Virus record (IMG/VR): IMGVR_UViG_3300009314_000007
Span: 43,337-107,336 of that record
Strand: one strand, 5' to 3'
Length of the DNA: 64,000 nt
Source: a virus
How positions within the stretch are numbered: position 1 is the stretch's first letter; each line of letters begins with the position of its first letter. Positions 8,949 through 17,679 of the stretch are shown here, piece by piece. The notes under the pieces are model-generated. The model was not told where the DNA came from, made no database searches, and was given only the letters and a program-made list of their open reading frames with translations. The position numbers were made by a program, and so were the translations under genes.

Positions 8949-8967
8949 GCAAAGGAATCGTCGGCTC
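8931..8967 (+). terminator. Perfect stem-loop at end of gene (possible terminator)
   Basis: GAGCCGACGAT (8931-8941) pairs with ATCGTCGGCTC (8957-8967): 11 perfect base pairs, 15-base loop that contains the stop codon of the upstream gene. There is no T-tract directly after the stem, though GTTTTT follows 25 bases later, so it may be a weak terminator or an RNA-processing or translation-control structure. Confidence 0.45.
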
Positions 8968-9072
8968 CGTGCGGCAAGTGCCGGACCGTGGTGTTTTTCC
9001 CCACACACACGGAAATTTTACGGTTCTTCGCTGTGCATGCAACCCCTGGTAGGGGATTTGGAGTATGCGAAT

Positions 9073-10593
9073 ATGGCGAAAGTCTCGGTGAGGATAAGGA
9101 AGGATGGCGGCCTTCTCGCGATTGATAGTCCGAGCGAGACCGTTTTCGGCATTTTGACCGAAGCTCTTTCCTACACAAGAGTTGTGCAGCTTCGTGGCAA
9201 GGAGGCGAAGATGCACGGGAGTAACGTGAAGACGGTTCCGATTGCCTGTTACACCTACACACCCTCACGAGAGGGGTTTCAGGCTCGGCTTATTACGAGC
9301 AGCGGTTTTCTCTGGACCGTGGCCCGCGTGCTTCGCGAGCACGGTTACCGTCCGGTGGTTAAGGACGAGCGGCCGGAGGACGCCAAGAAGTTCAAGCCCG
9401 CTTGGCAGCGCTTGCGGCGGGTGGACTGGCGATACAAGCAGCGATTCTGCATCGACCAGATGCTCAAGTATTCGTGCGGGCGGATTGACTGCCCGCCGGG
9501 GTACGGCAAGAGCTATTTGATGCGGCTGTTTTGCCAGTTACTGCCGGGTGCTACGACAGTGGTCTCCACCCACTCCACCGACGTGCTGGAGCAGATCCAC
9601 GACGAGCTGTCCAAAAGCATTCCCCGGGTGGGGCTGATCTACGGCAAGCGGAAGATCGAGGGAGATGGTATTCACGTGGTGTCGGGCAAGTCGCTGCATC
9701 GTGTGGATTGGCCGACAGATATTTTGTTGGTGGACGAGGTTCACGAGTGGGCCACGGACGATTATCTGCGTCGTGTTGGCGCGAAGTCATTTCAGAACGC
9801 TCGCAAGTACGGGTTCAGTGCCAGCCAGGCGCATCGGATGGACCTGGCTCATTTCGAGTTGGAAGGTCCGTTTGGCCCAGTGATCGCGAAGGTCTCGTAC
9901 CAGAAGGCCGTGGAGCACGGGTGTGTCGTGCCGATACAGATCTGGTGGCGAAGCGTGAACCTGCGCGGCAACCCGGCGGAGGGCGTGAAGAATCCGGTCG
10001 AGAGAGACCGGTGGGGCTTGTGGACTAATGGGGCCCGGAATCAGCTCATCGCGGAGGACGCTCGGCAGTTCGACGAGAACGATCAAGTGTTGATCGCCGT
10101 GGAGACTATCGAGCACGCGATGAATCTCAAACGATTCTTGCCGGAGTTTTCTGTTTGTCACAGTGAGCATGGGCTCTCGGACGAGGATCGTTTGTGGTAC
10201 GTCACCAACGGGTTTATCCAGCCAAATGAGCCGCGTATGACTGCGGAGCGCCGGTACAAGCTCAAGAAAGCCTTTGAGGATGGACGGTTGAAGAAGGTGA
10301 TTGCGAATAGCGTGTGGAAGCGCGGTGTGGACTTCAAGCAACTGGCGGTGCTGATTCGTGCTGACGGGAAGAACAGCGCTATTTCTGACACACAGATTCC
10401 GGGACGGACTTCCAGGATCTGCGATGCAACCGGAAAGGAGTTCAGCGTCGTTGTTGACTACCTCGACGAGTTCGACGACCGTTTGCACGGGCGAGCGCTC
10501 GACAGGGCGTCGAACTACTGTGCGAATGGCTGGAAGCAAGTTCAGCCGAGAACGAGAGAAGACAGCAGACAGGGGCGACTGTTCAATGAATGA
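9073..10593 (+). CDS. SF2 DNA helicase, UvsW/XPB-like
   Basis: 506 residues. ATG at 9073 has GGAG ten bases upstream. Motifs in order: motif Q-like RYKQRFCIDQML (about 118), Walker A PPGYGKSY (about 140), Walker B DEVH within LLVDEVHEW (about 218), motif III-like FSAS (about 253), motif V/VI region IANSVWKRGVDFKQLAVL and QIPGRTSRICD (about 415-455). This is the layout of UvsW-type helicases that drive branch migration and origin or replication-fork processing in T4-like phages. Followed immediately by an unknown gene and then the replicative helicase. Confidence 0.88.
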   Translation: MAKVSVRIRKDGGLLAIDSPSETVFGILTEALSYTRVVQLRGKEAKMHGSNVKTVPIACYTYTPSREGFQARLITSSGFLWTVARVLREHGYRPVVKDERPEDAKKFKPAWQRLRRVDWRYKQRFCIDQMLKYSCGRIDCPPGYGKSYLMRLFCQLLPGATTVVSTHSTDVLEQIHDELSKSIPRVGLIYGKRKIEGDGIHVVSGKSLHRVDWPTDILLVDEVHEWATDDYLRRVGAKSFQNARKYGFSASQAHRMDLAHFELEGPFGPVIAKVSYQKAVEHGCVVPIQIWWRSVNLRGNPAEGVKNPVERDRWGLWTNGARNQLIAEDARQFDENDQVLIAVETIEHAMNLKRFLPEFSVCHSEHGLSDEDRLWYVTNGFIQPNEPRMTAERRYKLKKAFEDGRLKKVIANSVWKRGVDFKQLAVLIRADGKNSAISDTQIPGRTSRICDATGKEFSVVVDYLDEFDDRLHGRALDRASNYCANGWKQVQPRTREDSRQGRLFNE

Positions 10594-11281
10594 GCCGCGG
10601 AGAAGAACTCGGAGGCCGCGTCAATCGCTGGTGGAGGATCTGGCCCAAGCGGTGCGGACTGAGTACATCAACCAGCGGAGGATGTGGCGGTGTTTGTCCG
10701 GCAGCCGTCCGGATTACTTGCCGGGCAGGCAATGGGACGAGGGCAGGCGGCTGGAGAGTGGCAGGTACTCACTACCGGTCTGGCCGAAGATTGCCCAGTT
10801 CTTGCTCGACAACGAGATTGTGGACTACCCGGAGTTCATACGGAAGATCTTCGAGAACAGGGGGCCGCACCGGCCGGTTCCTCAGCCGAATCACCTGCAT
10901 GGTCCGGCAGCCTTGAGAATTTGGAAGGAGGTAATACCCAAGAAAGAGTTGCGAGCCCGGGTGAGACAGGCCTGGGCGCAAGAGAAAAAGGCGTTTGCGA
11001 TAGCGGCGCTCGATCAGCAGGCCTATTTCCCCGATGCTTCCGAGCACGAGTGCCTGCGGTCGGTAATTGTGGACGACACAGTGAGCCTCTCGCCGCTGTA
11101 TCGTTATTGTGTGGCGATTGGTGAGGGCCTGCCCCGCCACGCATCGTTCTACAAGGAAATGGCCTTACGGCAATACTGTCTCGCACCGTCGCTCTACGAC
11201 GAAGTGTGGGGCGGTTGGATTCCTGAGCAACTGAAAACAGAAGCCGAAGCGATGCGACTGTCGCTTCCGGAGGATCACTGA
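10586..11281 (+). CDS. Hypothetical protein (possible helicase-associated)
   Basis: 231 residues, start ATG at 10586 overlapping the helicase stop by 8 bases, behind AGGGG. Begins with a very basic stretch (MNEPRRRTRRPRQSL). Sits between an SF2 helicase and the DnaB-like helicase, where helicase loaders are often found, but there is no P-loop or other motif to support that. Its stop shares one base with the next start. Confidence 0.65.
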   Translation: MNEPRRRTRRPRQSLVEDLAQAVRTEYINQRRMWRCLSGSRPDYLPGRQWDEGRRLESGRYSLPVWPKIAQFLLDNEIVDYPEFIRKIFENRGPHRPVPQPNHLHGPAALRIWKEVIPKKELRARVRQAWAQEKKAFAIAALDQQAYFPDASEHECLRSVIVDDTVSLSPLYRYCVAIGEGLPRHASFYKEMALRQYCLAPSLYDEVWGGWIPEQLKTEAEAMRLSLPEDH

Positions 11282-13005
11282 TGCCAAAGAAACGTGAGGT
11301 ACAGAAGACACGGGTTCCCCTCAAAGCCGGGGAGAAATCTGTTTTGTTTGCTACGCTCATTCGACAGCCGGAGGCGTTCGAGGCGGCGCAGTCGATACTG
11401 AGTTACGAGCAGATCGCCGAGGTTGATCGGATGTACGCCGTCGTGTGGCAGGTAGTCTGCGACTACTACGCTGAGAACGATAGGCTGCCGGAAGAGCACT
11501 ACGTGCAGACCGGGCTTTCGAGGTTCCTGGCGGAAGACCCGGACGTGCTGACTGACAAGGAGCAGACAAAGCTGGCCGCCTTCTTGGGGTTTGCTTTCGA
11601 TACTCCGGTGGAATCGCTTAGACCCAGGATGGGCGAGAGGTATCTGTCGAAGTACATGGAGGATCGGCTTGCGGACGAGATGCGGTCACGGCTGACGGGT
11701 TACACGCCTGTCAACATCTACGAGCTATTTCAGGACGCGGTGGCTCGAACGGAAGATCTGACCGTGGTGGGCTCCGCGACCCTTCCGGATGCGTTCGAGG
11801 ACGACTGGCTGGAGGAGAACGAGTTCCTTGATCTTCGGGACACCGGGATAGACTTCATCAACCGATTTCTGGGTGGGGATGATGAGGACGAGGCGGAGTT
11901 GGTGGGATTCGGGCATGGCTGCACAGAATCCTTTGGACTGCTCGGTCCGTATGGTGGTGGAAAGACGACCACTGGGGTAATGCTCAGCACTATGGGCGCC
12001 AAGCTGGCTTATAACGCCTGGGAGCAAAGCGGTGGGACAGGCCCGCTGCGGTTGTCGTACCACTTCACATGGGAAGAGCCTAAACCGTCCTTACGCTTGC
12101 GGGCGCTGGCGTTCCTGGCGGAGGTGCCGCACAAGCGGATCAAGCTGGCGGTCAAGCAGAAGGATCTCCAGGGCGTGCTTAGTAACAGCGACACCCTGCT
12201 GGACTACGAGCAGACGAGATACGCTCACAAGATCCGGGCGGGGGAGGCTGTGGGGGGCGAATACGAGAGGGTCCGGCGGGCTATTGAATTGCTGAATGCG
12301 TGTTGGAGGGTGGTCGATCTAACTGGCAGCGACAAGTCGTTGGGGCTTCGAGGGACGAACCTGGTTGACGAAGTGGCAGCCGTTATCCGTAAGGACCAGC
12401 GGAAAGTTCGTCATGCCCACAGTGATTTTCCGACTGGCGTGCAGATGGTGGTCGCAGATTACGTGGGCGCCGCGGCGGAAAAGCACCTCGATGCAAACGG
12501 GATGGACCACGGTTCAAACCTGCGGCACATTATCAACCGCTGGCCGCTGCACATGAAGACCAAAGTCGCCGTGCCGTTTTTCTGTCCTGTGTGGTCGCTA
12601 CACCAGTTGAGCACGCAGGCGAACACACTGATGGCGGGGAGCGTTCCCAAGTACACCGACTCGGCAGAGGGTAAAGCGTTTGCCGAGAACCTGGACTTTT
12701 GTGTGATGTACGGGATGAAGGACAGTGACGACCGGATGGTGTGTACTTGCAACAAGGCTCGGCGGGAAGCGGCCATGCCGCCGATCATTGTGCGGCTGCG
12801 GGGCGCCCAGCAGAGAGTTGTGGACGACTCGTCGAATTACACACTCAAGAGTCGTAGGATTACGTCTCGCACACTTGCGGAGACTGTGCAGGGAGGGGCC
12901 TCGCCTGCGGCGCCGACAGATGATGAGGGGCAATCGCCCAACGAGATTCAGCGGCAGAACCAGGATGTAAGGGGTCGCCGCGCAAGAGGAGCGCGTACTA
13001 TATGA
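11281..13005 (+). CDS. Replicative DNA helicase, DnaB/RecA-fold
   Basis: 574 residues. An N-terminal helical domain (about 10-130, VLFATLIRQPEAFEAAQSIL) resembles the DnaB N-terminal domain. The RecA-fold core has Walker A GPYGGGKTT (about 223-231), a Walker-B-like VQMVVADYVG (about 384) and a later arginine-rich region. Unwinds the replication fork with the DnaG-like primase encoded directly downstream (ATGA-type overlap of 4 bases). The C-terminal tail is Pro/Glu/Arg-rich and probably disordered. Confidence 0.82.
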   Translation: MPKKREVQKTRVPLKAGEKSVLFATLIRQPEAFEAAQSILSYEQIAEVDRMYAVVWQVVCDYYAENDRLPEEHYVQTGLSRFLAEDPDVLTDKEQTKLAAFLGFAFDTPVESLRPRMGERYLSKYMEDRLADEMRSRLTGYTPVNIYELFQDAVARTEDLTVVGSATLPDAFEDDWLEENEFLDLRDTGIDFINRFLGGDDEDEAELVGFGHGCTESFGLLGPYGGGKTTTGVMLSTMGAKLAYNAWEQSGGTGPLRLSYHFTWEEPKPSLRLRALAFLAEVPHKRIKLAVKQKDLQGVLSNSDTLLDYEQTRYAHKIRAGEAVGGEYERVRRAIELLNACWRVVDLTGSDKSLGLRGTNLVDEVAAVIRKDQRKVRHAHSDFPTGVQMVVADYVGAAAEKHLDANGMDHGSNLRHIINRWPLHMKTKVAVPFFCPVWSLHQLSTQANTLMAGSVPKYTDSAEGKAFAENLDFCVMYGMKDSDDRMVCTCNKARREAAMPPIIVRLRGAQQRVVDDSSNYTLKSRRITSRTLAETVQGGASPAAPTDDEGQSPNEIQRQNQDVRGRRARGARTI

Positions 13006-14132
13006 CAATTGAGGTGCTCAACCCGGCTCTTTACGGCGGGCTGGTCCGTCGTTATGGGCGGGAATCTATTGAGATCGTCGCACCTGGCGAGCGCATCGAA
13101 TGGTCGGTGCGTAAAACGCGGCCGGGCGAGGCGGGAGAGCTGAAGCGCGAGGTGGAGCATTCCGGTGAGGAGTATCGGATGCGGTGTCCGTTTTGTAAGG
13201 ATCACCGTCCGAGACTCTATGTCAATCACCGGTTTGGTGTGGAGGACCCGCGAACGGGCTTGCTCAACTTGTGGCTCGCGCAGTGCTTTAACGAGCGGTG
13301 CTTTGAGGATTACGAGAACTGCGAGCTGTTTTGGGATTCCGTTTACTCGATTTCACGGGACATGGCGGGGACCATACGGATTGGAGAGGGGAAGAAGGCG
13401 TCGAGCGAGGTTCGGGAGGTGGCGCCACCAGGTCCAATGTGGCGACTTGACGAGTTGGCAAGAAACCATCCAAACCACCACGCGGTGCAGTACCTGGCGG
13501 GCAGGCATTTCGATCCCGGTAAGATTGGGAGGCTTTGGGGTGCCGCGTACTGTCCGCGGGCCCATGTGTACAACATGGCGTCCGACAAGATCATCATCCC
13601 GATTTACTGGCGGGGCGAGATGGTTGGCTGGCAGGCTCGATACATCGGAGATGACGTGAAGGGCGTGCCGTTCAATAAGGCAGGCGTGGCCAAGTATTGG
13701 TCGTCCCCGGGCTTCAAGCGGAGTCGGGTGGCTTACAATTTTTGGAGAGCAGTGCAACACCCCACTGCGGTTATCGTGGAGGGCATGACCGATGTATGGA
13801 GCATGGGCATGCAGTCGATGGGTGTATTTGGAAAGACAATGAGTGCCCCGCTTCGGCGATTGTTGTTGCAGGAGATGTCGGATAGGCATCGGCCGGAGGA
13901 GGCGGTGATCGTCATCTTGCTGGACCCCAAGAAGGATAAGAAGGACAAGGTTCACCACATTGAGAGACTGTATGGACAGCTTGCGAATCAGGGAGCGGCT
14001 GTCCGCGTGCTGAAAGTGTATCTTCCCCCGGAAGTGGACCCGGGGAGTAGCGAGCGTGCGTGGTTGCGAGACTACATTCGCGAGAAAGCAGACGAGGTAG
14101 GTTACCCCGTCAGTTTTAGGAAACCGACATGA
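13002..14132 (+). CDS. DNA primase, DnaG/TOPRIM type
   Basis: 376 residues. Zinc-binding domain: CPFC (about 62-65) with a second Cys pair in QCFNERC about 35 residues on. TOPRIM motifs: VIVEGMTDVWS (about 256-266) and ILLDPKKDKKD (about 306-316), giving the Glu and DxxxD metal ligands, although the classical DxD is slightly changed to DPKKD. Synthesises RNA primers for the fork. Overlaps both the helicase before it and the polymerase after it by 4 bases. Confidence 0.88.
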   Translation: MTIEVLNPALYGGLVRRYGRESIEIVAPGERIEWSVRKTRPGEAGELKREVEHSGEEYRMRCPFCKDHRPRLYVNHRFGVEDPRTGLLNLWLAQCFNERCFEDYENCELFWDSVYSISRDMAGTIRIGEGKKASSEVREVAPPGPMWRLDELARNHPNHHAVQYLAGRHFDPGKIGRLWGAAYCPRAHVYNMASDKIIIPIYWRGEMVGWQARYIGDDVKGVPFNKAGVAKYWSSPGFKRSRVAYNFWRAVQHPTAVIVEGMTDVWSMGMQSMGVFGKTMSAPLRRLLLQEMSDRHRPEEAVIVILLDPKKDKKDKVHHIERLYGQLANQGAAVRVLKVYLPPEVDPGSSERAWLRDYIREKADEVGYPVSFRKPT

Positions 14133-17100
14133 CAAAAGAACGCAGAAAGCTGATTCGCAAAGGAGGCCCCGGGCTTGCCGCGAAGACGAAAGAGCCGGTC
14201 ACCACTAACGTTATTGGAGAGGCTGACAAGAAGCCGAAGAAGAAAGCGGTGTTGGCGAAACGTAGGGACCAGCCAGCTCCGACGAGGTCCCGGCAACCCG
14301 CCGGAAATCTGTTTCCTTTGAACGCTCCGGGGATGCCGCTACCTGGCCCGGACTTGTTGGAGTACGCCGCGGCGCTTGGCGGAACTCACGAGATAGTCGG
14401 GAAGAGCCGAAGCGCTCGCCTGACGCAGGCGGGTCAGACGCTGCCAGCCCTATTCAGGAAGATCCTTTATTCGTTTGGCGACATAGCCGTCCCGTTTAAG
14501 CACAAAGGTAAGCGTCACGACTTGTCGGTGGTAAGTGGCCACGTGTGGGGAGATCCGTTTGGAGAGTGCCGCGGGCCTCGTCAGGCGGACGTGATGGTGA
14601 TCGCCAAGATGCTTGGTGACGAAGAGAACAATCAGGGAAGGAACATGATCGGCAACTCCGGGCAGTTATTTCTGGAGACCTGTCGAGAGCTGGGACTCCC
14701 TCGGATTTCTCGCTGGTACGTTACCAACCTGATGAAGACCCTGCATCCGGAGGCGGATTCCGGGGGCACGAGATTGACTGCGGCGATGATCAAGGAGTGG
14801 CTACCGTTTCTGCACCAGGAGATCCGTATCGTGCAGCCCAAGTACATTCTGTGCTTGGGGGCTGATGCGAGCGCGGGTCTGTTGGAGTACGAGGGCGGGT
14901 TCAAGAGAAAGGACAAGTTCCGAGCCTCGATCAGTAACATGCAGGGCCGCATTGTCGAGTGGGAGTACCCGATCAGTCGCAAGGATGAGGGCAAGATCCA
15001 GTACAAGCAGGCACTGGTCATGTCCATCACGCATCCCGCCGCCGTGCTGCACGCCCCTGAGCAGGAGGACGTGTACGTCAACGGCGTAGCCAGGTTCGGG
15101 CAGATGATCAAGGGAATGCGGTGGGACAAGGAGGAGGAGGGTCTTGATCACAGGACGATTACTTCGCTCGTCGAGTTGAAAGAGCTGTACCACGAGATCA
15201 GAGCGGACTGCGAGGATAACTTGCTCGGGATCGACGCCGAGTGGCACGGGGATCACCCGCAGAACAAGGGCAGCTACCTGCGCACTATACAGATTTCCTG
15301 GAAGCACAAGGCCGCGGTCTGCATCAGGCTACGTGCCCCAGGCGGTGCCTGGGCTTTCGCGGGGTGCGGCCGAAAGACTGTCGCGAAATGGGTTAAGAGG
15401 ATTTGTAAGGGAAGGAGGCTCGCAGGGCACTTCTTCTCTGCCGACCTCGAATGGCTGATCGACTTCGGTATTGATCTTCGCGAGGAGTTCATGGTCCCGG
15501 ACACTTGGACGGAGTACATGAAGCGGTGGCGGCGTAAGAAGGGTTGCGGGTTCGATACTGGTCTAGCCGCACACGGCATAGCAGAGACCGACGATTTCAG
15601 CCTAACATCACTCACGCTGCGACATACGACTGCTCCTCGTTACGATGTAGCGCTGGTGAAGTGGGTTGCGGATTACTGCAATGAGCACAAGCTGAAGAAG
15701 GAGGAGCTGGAGGGTTATGGGGAGTGTCCTGACGATGTGCTGATTCCCTACGGCATCTACGATGCCGACGTGACTCGGCGAATCGCGGTGAAGTTCGCTA
15801 GGAGGTTATTCAAGGATCGTTTCAACAACAACTGCTGGGAAGCGTTCTGGATGTCCATGCGGGCCCAACCGGCAGCTTTGGAGATGAATATGAGCGGCGT
15901 GCAGATCGACCGGGAGCGACTTGATCGTCTCACGGAGACCTACATGTCGGCCAAGGCCAAGCTGGAGAACACAGTGCGCACTTGGGCTCGGTGGCCCGAT
16001 ATGAATCTGAACTCGGTGTTTCATATTCGCGAGTTTCTCTACGGGGAGCGGTACAATGGGCACGAACACCCTGAGGGTACACCTCCCATTAGGAAGCGTC
16101 CGGCAGACGGCAGGTCCCTGAAGCTCAATCCGATCCTCACTACGGATAAGCGGCCCATGCGGTGGTCCGAGGTGGTGCAGAAGGGATTGGAAGACCAGAA
16201 GACGCCGAGCACGGACAAGATGTGCCTGGCCATCTTGGCGCAGGACAATCAGGCGGTCCGGAAATGGCACCCTACGAAGCTGGATTACCGTACGTACGAT
16301 TTCAGCAAGCAGGTCACCTGGGTTCGGGATTACCGGTTCATCAGTCAGGTGCTCAAGAGCATGCTGAGGACTCCGAAGATCGAGAAGCTGCCGGACAAGA
16401 CCGAGGCGTTCTTGAAGAAAGACGACTACTACGTCTACCCTGGCGGGCTCCCCGCCGCGGTTTGCGACGATAGCCGGGTGCGAACCCACTTCTATCAAAC
16501 CAAGGAGACCGGTCGATGGGCCTCGGCCCGTCCGCCGCTGCAAAACCTGACTAAGCGAAGGGAGGTGGATTACAAGCGGATTCTGGGTCCAGATTACAAG
16601 TGGGCACTTAGGACTATCATTACGGCTCGGCCGGGGCACTTGCTTCTGGAGGCGGATATTACCGGCGCCGAGCTGGCGGGCATGGCGATTATGTCTGGCG
16701 ACAAGAGGATGATCGAGCACGCGCAGAGAAACGTGCTGGCGGAAGACGATCCCAATTACTACGACATCCACAGCCACGTTGCCGTGCTGGCGTTCCGCTT
16801 GGACTGTGAGCCCACCAAGGGCGGTCTGGAATTGATTGGGATGAAGCACATGCGGCTCGTGGCCAAGAGTGTGATCTTCGGTATCGCTTACGGGCGGGGA
16901 GCCAAGGCCATCGCGTTGGCTGCGAAGGAGGAGGGAGTCAATATCACGGTCGAGGAAGCGCAGCGGGTGATCGACACGATCTTCCGGATGTACCCGAGAC
17001 TGGTGCCGTTCTTCGAGGCTTGTCGTGCTCGCTCCAGAGATCCTCGGTGGATCTGTGGTTGTCTTGGTCGTTTTCGTCGTTTCCCGGTTGCCCGAGAATG

Positions 17101-17578
17101 GGTAGTCCAGGGCGACTTCGAGCGACAGGCGATGAACTTCCCGATGCAGAACATGGTGGCAGATGTAATGAGCAGGGTTGTGGATCACCTGTATCATTAT
17201 CGAGAAGAATACCCGGACGTGACCTATCGCATGGTGGCGCAGATTCACGACGCGGTGTTGTTGGAGGTTCCGTACGCGCATGTGTCGCGTGTGATCGACG
17301 AAGTGATTCCCGAGTGCATGGTCAATCGCGTACCGATCTACCCGTGTACGCTGGACGGAATGCCGACAGGTAAGGGCCCCTACTATTTCGGTGCGGACAT
17401 CGACCCGTATCATCGGTGGGGGCAGGATATGGCTCCGGATGAGTGCATGAAAATTGGACTCGATCCGAAGTACGCGCACTGGACGCAGACCGCGAATGGT
17501 TATCTGCATCCAGAGAAGAAAGACAAGATTTGGGTTGGGGACATCCATGGAGGAGAACTTGTGTCTCTGGCGCCCTAA
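14129..17578 (+). CDS. Family A DNA polymerase with N-terminal uracil-DNA-glycosylase-like domain
   Basis: 1149 residues. Order: basic Ala/Lys linker (1-60); UDG-like domain about 150-330 with the NNQGRNMIGNSGQLF loop and HPAA motif of family 4-like glycosylases; DnaQ-like 3'-5' exonuclease from about 365 (GIDAEWHG) to 560 (YDADVTRR); polymerase with motif A EADITGAELAGMA (about 838), motif B RLVAKSVIFGIAYG (about 910) and motif C QIHDAVLLEV (about 1037). The same UDG-exo-pol layout is known from the Bacillus phage SPO1 polymerase. Motif C has HDA where HDE is usual. A dispersed palindrome lies inside codons 25-30. Confidence 0.93.
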   Translation: MTKERRKLIRKGGPGLAAKTKEPVTTNVIGEADKKPKKKAVLAKRRDQPAPTRSRQPAGNLFPLNAPGMPLPGPDLLEYAAALGGTHEIVGKSRSARLTQAGQTLPALFRKILYSFGDIAVPFKHKGKRHDLSVVSGHVWGDPFGECRGPRQADVMVIAKMLGDEENNQGRNMIGNSGQLFLETCRELGLPRISRWYVTNLMKTLHPEADSGGTRLTAAMIKEWLPFLHQEIRIVQPKYILCLGADASAGLLEYEGGFKRKDKFRASISNMQGRIVEWEYPISRKDEGKIQYKQALVMSITHPAAVLHAPEQEDVYVNGVARFGQMIKGMRWDKEEEGLDHRTITSLVELKELYHEIRADCEDNLLGIDAEWHGDHPQNKGSYLRTIQISWKHKAAVCIRLRAPGGAWAFAGCGRKTVAKWVKRICKGRRLAGHFFSADLEWLIDFGIDLREEFMVPDTWTEYMKRWRRKKGCGFDTGLAAHGIAETDDFSLTSLTLRHTTAPRYDVALVKWVADYCNEHKLKKEELEGYGECPDDVLIPYGIYDADVTRRIAVKFARRLFKDRFNNNCWEAFWMSMRAQPAALEMNMSGVQIDRERLDRLTETYMSAKAKLENTVRTWARWPDMNLNSVFHIREFLYGERYNGHEHPEGTPPIRKRPADGRSLKLNPILTTDKRPMRWSEVVQKGLEDQKTPSTDKMCLAILAQDNQAVRKWHPTKLDYRTYDFSKQVTWVRDYRFISQVLKSMLRTPKIEKLPDKTEAFLKKDDYYVYPGGLPAAVCDDSRVRTHFYQTKETGRWASARPPLQNLTKRREVDYKRILGPDYKWALRTIITARPGHLLLEADITGAELAGMAIMSGDKRMIEHAQRNVLAEDDPNYYDIHSHVAVLAFRLDCEPTKGGLELIGMKHMRLVAKSVIFGIAYGRGAKAIALAAKEEGVNITVEEAQRVIDTIFRMYPRLVPFFEACRARSRDPRWICGCLGRFRRFPVAREWVVQGDFERQAMNFPMQNMVADVMSRVVDHLYHYREEYPDVTYRMVAQIHDAVLLEVPYAHVSRVIDEVIPECMVNRVPIYPCTLDGMPTGKGPYYFGADIDPYHRWGQDMAPDECMKIGLDPKYAHWTQTANGYLHPEKKDKIWVGDIHGGELVSLAP
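14202..14217. repeat. Dispersed palindrome, copy 2
   Basis: CCACTAACGTTATTGG, a 16-bp palindrome with one mismatched pair, inside the N-terminal linker of the DNA polymerase gene where it encodes T-N-V-I-G. Shares the invariant TAACGTTA core with six other sites. Confidence 0.75.
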
Positions 17579-17598
17579 TCTCTCAACATCTTGTACCG

Positions 17599-17626
17599 TT
17601 GACTTCCCGGTGTGCAGTAGTACACT
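17599..17626 (+). promoter_or_regulatory. Sigma70-like promoter
   Basis: TTGACT (17599-17604), 16-base spacer, TACACT (17621-17626), in the 101-base gap after the polymerase gene and 54 bases before the next start codon. It probably drives the acidic-repeat protein gene, which has its own terminator, making a discrete transcription unit. Confidence 0.55.
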
Positions 17627-17679
17627 GGGGATGGTCGGTAAACCTGATTTTGTTTCAACCCATTGGAGGTCTGTTTATT

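Noticed and set aside
10358-10585. Upstream extension of the gene at 10586
   Set aside because: It would lie inside the helicase coding region and has no ribosome site; ATG 10586 fits the local overlap pattern.
15806-17548. 580-codon open frame on the minus strand
   Set aside because: Lies opposite the polymerase catalytic domain, which has clear motifs; the antisense product is Arg/His-rich without family features.
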